In this document: positions 37,506-47,200 of the stretch, one piece after another | Layout: each line of letters starts with the position of its first letter | How positions within the stretch are numbered: position 1 is the stretch's first letter | Source of the DNA: Mycoavidus sp. HKI | Lineage (GTDB): Bacteria > Pseudomonadota > Gammaproteobacteria > Burkholderiales > Burkholderiaceae | Reading direction: 5' to 3' | Length of the DNA: 64,000 nt | NCBI RefSeq assembly: GCF_020023735.2 | Contig: NZ_CP076444.2 | Location: 1,007,501-1,071,500, forward strand | The notes under the pieces: generated by a model | Database searches by the model: none | Seen by the model: the letters and a program-made list of their open reading frames with translations, nothing else | What the model was told of the DNA's origin: nothing | Program-made: the position numbers and the translations under genes

Positions 37506-38483
37506 ATGAATTTAAACGTAAAGGGAGAGGGGCGCCCACCCCTATTGTCCCATAACAGGCAAACTTTGCCAGCACTGGCTATTTTATTAGGCGCATCCGT
37601 TTGGGGCGTTATTTGGTATCCGCTGCGGCTGTTAGCCGCGCTCGGCATCTCTGGCACGCTGGCGAGTGCGTTAGTGAGCTTGGCCACCTGCTTATTTTTA
37701 GCAGTTGTATTTTGGCGTTCCTTATCCGCCGCGCTACGCTCAATCTGGTCGAATTCGCTCGCTATTTCTAGATACGATGCCTGTTTACTGTTGGCCGCGC
37801 TGGCGCTTGCCGGCGGCGTGACAAATGTTGGCTTCGTGTGGGGCACGATTCATGGGCAAGTCATGCGGGTGATGCTGTTATTTTACTTATCGCCTGCTTG
37901 GACCGTCTTTTTTGCACACTGGCTATTGCATGAGCGTTTAAATTTAGCCGATATAGCGATTGCGCTCTTATCGTTAGCAGGTGCCATGCTGATGCTGTGG
38001 TCCCCTGAGCTTGGCCTACCGCTGCCAGCCAATCTAGCTGAATGGGCCGGACTGATCGCGGGTATCAGCTTTGCGCTGCAAAATGTACTGTCCCGCAGAG
38101 TGAGCCATGCGTTACCCACCTTACCCGCCCAGCTACGCACAGCAACCGTATTTACTGGCGGTGTTTTAATTGGCTTAGCATCGATCGTGTTTGAGCCTAT
38201 TTCGCTTGACCGCCTACCACTTGCACCGCCCGTATTAACCCATGCGTTGCTCTTAACAATCTGCCTGGGCGCGGTGCTTGCATTAAACAATATGCTTGTG
38301 CAATACGGGATACAGCGCGTCGCAGCAAACCGCGCAGCCCTCATTATGCTCTTTGAAATCGTGATCACCGCGCTATCTGTCTGGTGGCTGACGGGCGAAA
38401 TGCCTGGGCCGCGCGAGTGGAGTGGAGCGAGTTGTATTATTGTTGCTACGCTTTTATCAAGTTGGACTCATCGGCGGCGTTAA
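37506..38483 (+). CDS. EamA/DMT family transporter
   Basis: 325 residues, about ten hydrophobic helices in two EamA halves (helices from residues about 20-40 and 180-200 mark the internal duplication). Motifs such as LLFYLSPAWTVFFAHWLLHE match the RhaT/YdcZ-like DMT group. Substrate cannot be told. The ATG at 37506 follows GAAAGGC. It is divergent from dapC with 182 bases between. The first 20 residues are hydrophilic, so the real start could be later. Confidence 0.85.
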   Translation: MNLNVKGEGRPPLLSHNRQTLPALAILLGASVWGVIWYPLRLLAALGISGTLASALVSLATCLFLAVVFWRSLSAALRSIWSNSLAISRYDACLLLAALALAGGVTNVGFVWGTIHGQVMRVMLLFYLSPAWTVFFAHWLLHERLNLADIAIALLSLAGAMLMLWSPELGLPLPANLAEWAGLIAGISFALQNVLSRRVSHALPTLPAQLRTATVFTGGVLIGLASIVFEPISLDRLPLAPPVLTHALLLTICLGAVLALNNMLVQYGIQRVAANRAALIMLFEIVITALSVWWLTGEMPGPREWSGASCIIVATLLSSWTHRRR

Positions 38484-38837
38484 TCAACCCATAGCCGCAT
38501 TGGTGCGACGCACCATTGCGGCCTCATTTCTATACAAAAATAGCATCTTACTTAGACCTTTTTTAAATTTTGCGCTGCAGCAATGCATTTTTAGAACGGG
38601 CATATTAAATCACCGCTATCTTTTATATCGTTGCTACTTAAATCTTGACAAAGATTTTTAATAGATTATCTTAGAAAACCCCAATTAATTTTGTTTGGTC
38701 CAATACTAGCCAAATAAACGGGGAGAAAAAAATAGATTTTTTTGAGCTCTTAGCCTTATCTAGCTTAGAGTTCACGATTTTCTGAGCTGCACATTTTTAA
38801 ACCAATCTATTTATTATTAGCTAAATCGGGTGTTAAT
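38484..38837. other. Intergenic region after the EamA gene: palindrome, then AT-rich sequence
   Basis: A 29-base palindrome occupies 38494-38522 (GCCGCATTGGTGCG, a single A, then CGCACCATTGCGGC): 14-bp arms with one mismatch and a 1-base centre. It could be a terminator or a repeat-type element, but no T-run follows. The rest is AT-rich, without coding sequence that I can support; the DUF1127 gene starts at 38838. Confidence 0.45.
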
Positions 38838-39056
38838 ATGGTTGATTTTATGGGCTTAGGGGTAAAGATACTCAAAATATTGCAAAATGAGTGGCGTATT
38901 GCTTGTACCCGCTCAGCATTGAGCGCACTAGACGATGAAGCATTAAAAGATATTGGGCTAACGCGGGTCCAAATATGGCAAACGGAGGAAACCCCGTGCG
39001 TCAACAAGTGCTCAAAAAGCTATCCTTATAACCATCGTAGGGTGAACCAAGGGTGA
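38838..39056 (+). CDS. DUF1127 family small protein
   Basis: 72 residues. The DUF1127 core is visible as IACTRSALSALDDEALKDIG followed by LTRVQIW, the usual 'L..L.D..L.DIGL.R..I' arrangement. The first 20 residues are hydrophobic and helical, the last 20 basic. DUF1127 proteins are small regulators or RNA-linked factors in proteobacteria, some stress- or phosphate-induced. The typical end after the core is slightly extended here (CVNKCSKSYPYNHRRVNQG). It is monocistronic, with long AT-rich DNA on both sides. Start ATG at 38838. Confidence 0.8.
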   Translation: MVDFMGLGVKILKILQNEWRIACTRSALSALDDEALKDIGLTRVQIWQTEETPCVNKCSKSYPYNHRRVNQG

Positions 39057-39399
39057 GCAACGGCTGTTTTAACTCAAGAAAAGCGGCGCATTGATGCTGA
39101 TCAGATGCGCTCATGGCAGCAAGATATTTTTAGGATACACATCACTTAGTAGACTACCACAGCACCCAGAGACCTAACAAGCATCAGTTTTTCCCTCTGT
39201 ACGACCGATTCACATCCGATTTTTAGATATATACTGCGGGAGTGTGCCTTGAGCATAGTGCTTTCAAAGATGCACTCAAGCGGTGGGATGATTTCAACTT
39301 AGCGCCGTGCATCGACCTCGGCCTGTCAATTGGCACGGGGCAGTACAGTGTTAGGCACATTGTACTTTTTCGTTAGGTTTTCTATTCAGCGGTTGCTTC
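39057..39399. other. Intergenic region before smc; no supported gene
   Basis: 343 bases. A frame from 39058 to 39150 reads ...EKRRIDADQMRSWQQDIF... then stops. It has a transposase-like look but no match I can name. The remainder shows no start codon with a ribosome-binding site, no tRNA and no strong hairpin. It presumably holds the smc promoter. Confidence 0.35.
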
Positions 39400-42300
39400 G
39401 TGCGTTTAATCTCAATCAAACTGGCCGGCTTTAAGTCATTTGTCGATCTAACTTCTTTTTCGGTACCTGGCCAACTGGTTGGTGTGGTTGGTCCAAATGG
39501 CTGTGGCAAATCAAATATCATTGATGCCGTGCGCTGGGTGTTAGGTGAGTCGCGCGCCTCGGAATTACGCGGCGAATCGATGCAAGATGTCATTTTTAAT
39601 GGCTCAACGCATCGCAAACCGGGGAGTCGCGCAAGCGTAGAGCTGGTTTTTGATAATCAAGCCGGCCGCGCCGCCGGCCAGTGGAGCCAATACGCTGAAA
39701 TCGCGGTTAAGCGTGTGCTTACGCGCGATGGCACATCAAGCTATTACATCAACAACCTGAGTGTGCGCCGCCGCGATATTCAAGATATTTTTCTCGGCAC
39801 GGGCTTAGGCCCCCGGGCTTATGCCATTATTGGGCAGGGCATGATTGCGCGCATCATCGAGGCCAAGCCCGAGGAGTTGCGAGTTTTTCTTGAAGAGGCC
39901 GCGGGTGTTTCAAAATATAAAGAGCGCCGGCGGGAAACGGCCAACCGTTTGCATGACACGCGTGAACACCTGATACGGGTTGAAGATATCCTCCGTGAGC
40001 TCAGCACTCAACTCGATAAACTTGAAGCCCAAGCGACTATCGCGCAACGCTACCAGGCGTTAACGACTGACAGCGAAGAAAAGCAACTGCTATTATGGCT
40101 ATTACGCAAAAATGAAGCACAAGCAGAAAAAGCACAGCAGCAAAGCATACTGACGAGTACTCAGATTGAACTCGAAGAGCAGACCGCCAAGCTGCGTGAA
40201 ATCGAGGCTCAGCTTGAGATTTTAAGAGCGGCTTACATCACTGCTAGCGACACATTGCAAGCCGAGCAGGGCCTACTGTATGAAATAAATGCGCAAATAA
40301 GCCAACTTGAGACGCAAATACGCTTCATTACAGAAACCCGTAACCGGATCCAAACGCAGATTGCAAACCTAAGCGCTCAGCGTGAGCAATGGCGGACCCA
40401 AGCGGCCCAAGCCAGCACTGAATTGATTAATGCAGAACAGACCTTAGCCCGCGCCACAGAAAAAAGCGCGCAGGCAGATCATCAAGTTCAGACCCAAAAC
40501 GATGCATTACCAGCCCTCGAAACGCGCTGGCGCGACGCGCAAGGTGCGTTAACCCGGGTGCGTGCTCAAATCGCCCAGTTTGAACAGGCGTGCACACTTG
40601 AAACCGCTCAGCAACAGAATGCGCAACAGCAGTTACAGCAATGGCAACAACGGCGCGAACGGCTGCACAATGAAGTTCGTTCACTGGCCACGCCCGATCT
40701 GGCACAGCTTGAAGCATCGCGCATCCAAATCGCTGAACAAGATGACCATCTCCGTCATCAGCAGCACCGTTTAAACGAAGCCCAGCAAGCCACCCGACAA
40801 ACCGAGCAAGGGCTGCGCTCAGCCCAGCAACAGTGGCAAGCTGAAAGCGCCGCCCTACAGCAACTCGAAGCGCAACTCAACGCCTTAAAGCAACTACAAC
40901 AAAGCGTACAAGCCAACGATACACTCCAGCCCTGGCTTGAGCAGCACGATTTCGCCGCGGTGCCGCGCTTATGGCAAAAACTCCATATCGAACCAGGCTG
41001 GGAAACTGCGCTTGAGGCAGTGTTACGTGAACGCTTGGCCGCCCTTGAAATTGCAGATCTGGCGCAAACGCCTACACTAGTAGCTGGAGCGCCTGCCGCG
41101 AAACTCGCCTTTTTTGCGCCGCCGCCAGCGTGCCCGTTAACGCCGGCCACCGGTACCGGTTTACATCCGCTGTTCGCCTTCTTACGCATTAACGACCCCA
41201 ATTTGCGCACTGTACTAGCGGACTGGCTAGCAGGTGTCTTTATTGCCGAGACTCTGACGCAAGCGCTCGCCGAGCGCACGCAACTGCCGGTTGGCTCAGT
41301 CTTTGTTGTGCCAGCGGGTCATCAGATCAGCCGCGTCGGCGTGCAATTCTATGCTGCGGACTCTGAGCAAGCAGGCCTGCTTGCGCGCTCGCAAGAAATT
41401 GAAAACTTGGACAAACAAGTGCGTGCGCAAAGCCTACTCACGGAGGACGTCAAAACAGTGGCAACGCGCGCTGAAGCCGCCTGGCGTCAAGCCAATCAAA
41501 CGCTAACCGAAGCCCGCGCACAGATCGAACAGATCACCCAACACGGCCATGGCTTGCAACTAGCCGCACTGAAACTGACCCAAGCCGAAGAACGTTATAC
41601 TGCACGCAGCGCACAAATCAATGAGGAGCTAGCGGAAGTCGTGGCGCACATTGAGACGCAACACGAACACCTCGCTCAAGCTGAAGATAACTTTAAACAG
41701 GCGCGCCAATCGCTACTGGCGGCCCAGGCAACTCTCAGCGATGATCAACACCGCTTCGGCACCCTTGAGCAAGCGCTGACTCAAGCGCGTCAGCAAGCCC
41801 GCGAACATGAGCGTAGTGCGCAAGAAGCACACTACGCAGTGCGCGCTGCAGCCAATCGAATCGATGAGTTAAAACGTCTGATCCAAGCCGCCCATGAGCA
41901 AGCTGAGCAGCACCTGAACACGCTACAGCAAACCCAGACTGAACTCGAAACAACCCATAGCCAAATCTTACAGGAAAGCCTTGAGGATGCGCTGAACGCG
42001 CGCGTTGCCAAAGAACAAACAGTATTGGCGGCACGCACCGAGCTCGATACGCTTGGCGCGCAACTCCGTACGACCGACGAGGCGCGTTTAACGGCTGAGC
42101 GCAGGTTACAGCCGCTACGCGAACAGATCACTGGACTACAACTCAAAACACAAGCCGCACAACTGAATCAAACGCAATTCGATGAACAACTTGCTAGCGC
42201 CGGCGCCAACCAAGCTGAACTTGCCGCCAAACTCTCCCCGGAGCTTAAGCCATCTGCTTTGCAAAGTGAGCTTACCCGCTTAAATCAGGCAATCCAGGCA

Positions 42301-42918
42301 CTTGGCCCGGTCAATATGGCGGCGCTTGACGAATGTGCAGCCGCCCGTGAACGTAAGCAATTCTTGGATGCGCAATCCACCGATTTAAATAGCGCGATCG
42401 ATACGCTTGAAACAGCCATTCGCAAAATCGACCAAGAAACACGTCTGCTATTACAAAACACTTTTGATGAAGTGAACCGTCATTTTGGTGAACTCTTCCC
42501 ACGCCTTTTTGGCGGCGGGCAAGCAAAACTGTTGATGACTGGCGACGAAATTCTCGATGCTGGCGTACAAGTGATTGCCCAGCCGCCGGGCAAGAAAAAC
42601 TCAACCATTCATTTACTTTCCGGCGGTGAAAAAGCCCTGACGGCCACCGCTTTGGTGTTTGCATTGTTCCAACTTAACCCAGCACCATTTTGTCTACTGG
42701 ATGAAGTGGATGCCCCCCTTGATGATGCAAACACCGAGCGTTTTGTCAATTTAGTGCGGGCGATGTCCAGCCACACGCAATTTCTGTTTATCTCACACAA
42801 CAAAATTGCGATGGAAATGGCGCAACAACTGGTTGGCGTTACTATGCAAGAGCAGGGTGTTTCGCGCATTGTCGCAGTCGATATGGAGGCGGCAGCAAAT
42901 TTTGTGGCCGCCGCCTGA
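39400..42918 (+). CDS. smc: Chromosome partition protein Smc
   Basis: 1172 residues, normal for SMC. Walker A is GPNGCGKSNIIDA near residue 32. Long coiled coils (about 170-500 and 660-1000) flank a hinge around 510-650. The C-terminal signature LLSGGEKALTATAL and Walker B FCLLDEVDAPLDDAN (about 1085-1100) complete the ATPase head. SMC with ScpA/ScpB forms condensin for segregation; scpB is present at 16.6 kb. Start is GTG at 39400 (VRLISIKLAGFKSF). The gene leads the smc-zipA operon, 26 bases before zipA. No defects seen. Confidence 0.97.
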   Translation: MRLISIKLAGFKSFVDLTSFSVPGQLVGVVGPNGCGKSNIIDAVRWVLGESRASELRGESMQDVIFNGSTHRKPGSRASVELVFDNQAGRAAGQWSQYAEIAVKRVLTRDGTSSYYINNLSVRRRDIQDIFLGTGLGPRAYAIIGQGMIARIIEAKPEELRVFLEEAAGVSKYKERRRETANRLHDTREHLIRVEDILRELSTQLDKLEAQATIAQRYQALTTDSEEKQLLLWLLRKNEAQAEKAQQQSILTSTQIELEEQTAKLREIEAQLEILRAAYITASDTLQAEQGLLYEINAQISQLETQIRFITETRNRIQTQIANLSAQREQWRTQAAQASTELINAEQTLARATEKSAQADHQVQTQNDALPALETRWRDAQGALTRVRAQIAQFEQACTLETAQQQNAQQQLQQWQQRRERLHNEVRSLATPDLAQLEASRIQIAEQDDHLRHQQHRLNEAQQATRQTEQGLRSAQQQWQAESAALQQLEAQLNALKQLQQSVQANDTLQPWLEQHDFAAVPRLWQKLHIEPGWETALEAVLRERLAALEIADLAQTPTLVAGAPAAKLAFFAPPPACPLTPATGTGLHPLFAFLRINDPNLRTVLADWLAGVFIAETLTQALAERTQLPVGSVFVVPAGHQISRVGVQFYAADSEQAGLLARSQEIENLDKQVRAQSLLTEDVKTVATRAEAAWRQANQTLTEARAQIEQITQHGHGLQLAALKLTQAEERYTARSAQINEELAEVVAHIETQHEHLAQAEDNFKQARQSLLAAQATLSDDQHRFGTLEQALTQARQQAREHERSAQEAHYAVRAAANRIDELKRLIQAAHEQAEQHLNTLQQTQTELETTHSQILQESLEDALNARVAKEQTVLAARTELDTLGAQLRTTDEARLTAERRLQPLREQITGLQLKTQAAQLNQTQFDEQLASAGANQAELAAKLSPELKPSALQSELTRLNQAIQALGPVNMAALDECAAARERKQFLDAQSTDLNSAIDTLETAIRKIDQETRLLLQNTFDEVNRHFGELFPRLFGGGQAKLLMTGDEILDAGVQVIAQPPGKKNSTIHLLSGGEKALTATALVFALFQLNPAPFCLLDEVDAPLDDANTERFVNLVRAMSSHTQFLFISHNKIAMEMAQQLVGVTMQEQGVSRIVAVDMEAAANFVAAA

Positions 42919-42944
42919 GGCACGGAGAAAACTAGAGAAAGGGC

Positions 42945-44084
42945 ATGGACGAACTGCAATTCGCTTTAATCAGCGCGGGAATATCGGTTTTACTGAGCGT
43001 TATCACTTACAACGCATGGCAACGGATTAAAATTCGGCGTGCTTTGCCACGTTCATTGCCAACTGAACTCAAGCCAAAGGAACAGGTAGAAGAACTATCT
43101 GATGAACTCGCATTGCTTAATTCTGCACCAACCAGCCTTCAGCCTCAAGCGGATAGTACACAGTACGACGAAGTAGCCAATGGAACAACCTTAAGCATAC
43201 CCTCAGCCACCCATCCGCCAGCTGAGCCCACAAACGATCTGCCTCTAACCAACGATCCCAGGCTGGTGAGCATCATCGATCGCCGTATCGATTGCATTGT
43301 GCCATTACATCTGAGCGCGCCGATTGCTGCCGAAAAACTCATGCCACTTGCGCAACGACTACGCCGCGCGGGCAACAAACCTATTTTTATCGAAGGCAAA
43401 CCTAGCGACAACAGCGCCAACTGGCAAAGCTTACAGCCTGGTGGCCGTTATCAAGCTTTGCGTATTGCCGTACAGCTAGCCAATCGTTCCGGCCCATTAA
43501 ACGAGCTAGAGTTTTCTGAATTCATCACCGGCGCACAAACCCTTGCCGAGGCGCTAGATGCCGAATTAGATTGTCCCGATATGGCTGCAACTGTCGCTAT
43601 TGCACGCGAACTTGACGCATTTGCCGCCCAATGTGATGTCCAGCTTTCAATCAATGCAACCTCGGACGGCGCTCCTTGGTCAGCCCAATATATACAAGCC
43701 ATTGCAACCCAGGACGGACTGCTGCTGTCACGCGACGGCATGCGCTTCATCAAACTCGATGCTAAGCAAAATCCAGTATTTGTATTGCAATTTAATAACA
43801 TTAATTTCCTGCGAGACGACCTAACATATAAAGGAGGTCAAAACATTACACTTTTACTTGATGTACCAGCCGCCGACGAGGAAGTTTTGCCGTTTAGGCT
43901 CATGTGTCACTATGCATCATCCCTCTCGCAACGCATTGGCGCACACTTAACTGATGACCGGCAACGCGCTTTGTCAGCAGCTGAATTAGCTGCAATCGAA
44001 CAGCAATTAATAACTCTCTACGCTAAGCTTGAAAAAGTGGGTATGCCAGCTGGTTCGCCACTGGCACGGCGGCTGTTTATGTAA
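42945..44084 (+). CDS. zipA: Cell division protein ZipA (FtsZ-interacting)
   Basis: 379 residues. A single N-terminal helix (FALISAGISVLLSVITY) anchors it. A Pro/Glu-rich linker runs over about 40-110. The ZipA C-terminal FtsZ-binding domain runs from about 115 to 379, with RIDCIVPLHL, the FITGAQTLAEALDA segment, GLLLSRDGMRFIKLDAKQNP and VFVLQFNNINF. ZipA tethers the Z ring at the inner membrane. It overlaps the smc operon (26-base gap). In relatives ligA follows; here a trimeric adhesin follows. The last 357 bases also exist as a decayed copy at 49575-49931. Start ATG at 42945 with GAGAAAGGG upstream. Confidence 0.93.
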   Translation: MDELQFALISAGISVLLSVITYNAWQRIKIRRALPRSLPTELKPKEQVEELSDELALLNSAPTSLQPQADSTQYDEVANGTTLSIPSATHPPAEPTNDLPLTNDPRLVSIIDRRIDCIVPLHLSAPIAAEKLMPLAQRLRRAGNKPIFIEGKPSDNSANWQSLQPGGRYQALRIAVQLANRSGPLNELEFSEFITGAQTLAEALDAELDCPDMAATVAIARELDAFAAQCDVQLSINATSDGAPWSAQYIQAIATQDGLLLSRDGMRFIKLDAKQNPVFVLQFNNINFLRDDLTYKGGQNITLLLDVPAADEEVLPFRLMCHYASSLSQRIGAHLTDDRQRALSAAELAAIEQQLITLYAKLEKVGMPAGSPLARRLFM

Positions 44085-44275
44085 GCGTTACTTAACTAAA
44101 TATAGATTAATATTTAAACATTAAAATAATCTAGATTTAAATTTGAATTGTAAGTATTAATTGGCAATTACGCAAATAATTAAAATAAATGCCTTTATTT
44201 TATTTAAGGTTATTCTCATATTCAATTCAAGTTCCTTTAAGATACATTTCATTATTTTTTTATTTTGAGGTTTTA

Positions 44276-47200
44276 ATGCAGTACTTTTGCAATTTAAATG
44301 CGGTGAATACGCTTGCCCAAATTAATATTAAGCGGAGTAAATTTATTGAATGCATATACACATTGTTACGGAAAACAATTTTTTATGCAGTGGTTATCTT
44401 AAGTGTTATTGCCAGTACATTTGGGCATGCTATGAATAGCAACCAGGGTGAATCTAAATCGCCAGGTCAGCGCGCTGAACTTAAAATAACTATTCCTTTG
44501 ACACGAAGAGGGTCTGATTCTCAGTTACTAGTGCCAAGGGATAAACCTAGATCTAACTCTCGAACTCTATCACCCACTACCCCAGCTAATATTGACTCAA
44601 ACGAAATTAGTACAGGCAAAATCATGCTTGAGCAAAGTGAGCATTTGAAAAATGTATTAGAAAAAAGGTTATCTTCAGATAAATTAAAATATGATGCCAT
44701 AGAAAATTCAATAGATTTTAGTCACGAAGATTCTTTTGATTCTAATGTCTCTCTGGTGTTGGGTGGAGAAAGATATGCAAGTTATTCTGATTATTTTTCT
44801 CATCTTGACAATATCACAAAAGAAATAGGAGAATATAATAAAGAAATACGAGAAGAGGACAATCACTCAATGCCAGTCTTCTATGATGCTAATCAAGATA
44901 ATGAATCTGTTACAGAGCTAATCACCCTCACTAAAAATTCTGGTCGCCCTACAATAATTCGTGGGCTCGCAACAGCTGAAAAAGATGAAGATGCGGTTTC
45001 ATTTGGCTTATTTAATGAAATATTAGATACAAAAATCGAAGCAATACAACGTTTTACAAGTGAGATTTTTACACAAAACTTGAATCAAGTGAATCACTTG
45101 AGTTCTAAACTTGATTCATTATTCGAGATAAATGATCCTACCCAAATAGGAAGGGGTATACCTCCGCTTTCCTTGGGCCGGAGTAGCCATGCAGTCGGCC
45201 CCGGAGCAACTGCATTTGGTGTGCGTGCGTTAGCCTCAGGTGCTGGTACGACTACATTTGGCAGTGGCTCACAAGCGGCTCGTGATCAGGCTTCATCATT
45301 TGGACATGAGGCTATTGCGAAAGGATTCAATTCACTCGCACTGGGTTGGCAGAGTATTAGCGATAGAGCAAATACCGTATCAGTAGGGGGACCAAACAAT
45401 CTACGTCAAATGACTCATGTCCAGGATGGTGAATATCCGACTGATGCGGTGAATGTTAGGCAACTTGATGAAAAATTAATGGGAGCCGAGGAACGAATGG
45501 GAAGTTATAATTATAATAATATTAAAAAATCATATGAAGATTGGCATAATAAATTTAACTCCTTACAAAATGATGTTGAAAAGTTAATTCCTATAGATGA
45601 TAAATTGACAAAAATAGATAGAAAAATTAAGAAACAAGAACTTGAATCTTTAAATCAAAAAGATAGAGTGGATGCATTAACTTATTTCAAAGATGAGAAT
45701 CATGATGCGCTATCGAAACTTCGTGGTTATTTGTTAAAAAATAATAATATTATAAATAATAATTTTGATTATAAAACATCAAATAATTCTGAAAAACTTA
45801 TTAGTAACAGTAAGCGCCAATTGAATCTAAATTATCATAAAAAATTGGATGATACTACTACTAGTATTAGTTTGTTTCCCGAAGAAAAGTCAGGCGTAAT
45901 TCTTAGAAATATTGCTCCTGGCAAGTTTGACAACGATGCGGCGACAATCAGCCAACTTAATGATCAGTCGCAAAAATTTGATAACCATATTACTAAAAAT
46001 TATTCTCAAGTCCATGCGGAAATTAATCAATTTTACACAGAGTTGGATAATTTTTCACAAGGTTTAACCTCCGTAGAAGCTGATATAGGAAACGTTAAAA
46101 AAAGTATTGAGCAGATTAGCTTGGATCTTACAGGAGCACCTAATCTTCAGTCCTATGTTAACGAGCGTCTTGACAGCTATGTTGACAACTATGTTGACAG
46201 CCAAGATTTTGAAGACAGGCTAAGTACTAGCCCAGTATTAAGTCACATGTCAAGATCTAAGCAATCACCTCATCCATCTTCTATTGGAGTGGAGCTTCTT
46301 ACTAAGTATGCTCGAGATTGTAACTCCTTAGGAGAAAGCAGTAACACCTTATTTTCTTCAACTTCAAATAATCATCGTGCTAACCAAAAAACTCACTTTA
46401 GCCCGATTAAAAGATCTATGATTTTCGAAAGAAGAAAAAATAAGAGGGGAATGTACCTTAATGAAGGAAACTCAAGCGATAGTAGTGCAACCACAAACAA
46501 GCCAAGCACTTCTATATCTAACCGCCAAAACACAGTATCTAGAAAAACATTCAATCTTTTGGCTAAAGATGTAAAAAATCTATACCATATAGTTGACTCT
46601 TTAAGTCAAATAGAACCTCCCCTTCATAAGTTCCTCGAGTCGACCATAAATAGTATGACGCAAGCAACTGAGATAACAGAAATGCTATTACACTCATCTA
46701 ATCTTACAAGTGATAGCGACAATATTTCCTATTCATTATCCGACAGCGATACAGATACTAACTACACTACAATTTCTGAATCTAGTCCAAGAAATCGGTC
46801 AAAGAGAAAAAGCTACAGTTCAAATTTAGTGCCTATTCGTGAAAACAGTAGTGAAGCATTGGCGAGTATATTTCAAACTAACAATGTTGTTGCTGTTAAT
46901 CAAGCTACTACGGATGCTAAAGAAAATATTGAGACTAACGTAGCAATTGTCGCAAGCGCTACTACAGATGCCCAAGAAAATATTGCGGCTAACGTAGCAA
47001 CTGTCGCAAGCGCTACTACAGATGCTCAAGAAAATATTGGGGCTAAAGTAGTAACTGTCACAAACGCTACTACAGGTGCTCAAGAAAGTATTGCGACTGA
47101 CGTAACAACGATCGGAAATGCCGCTACAGGTGCTCAATACAAAATTGCGACTAACGTAGCAACTGTCGCAAGCGCCACTACAGATGCTCAAGAAAATATT

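Noticed and set aside
37361..37846. 161-residue frame antisense to the EamA gene start
   Set aside because: Overlaps the better-supported EamA gene, has no family pattern and no ribosome-binding site.
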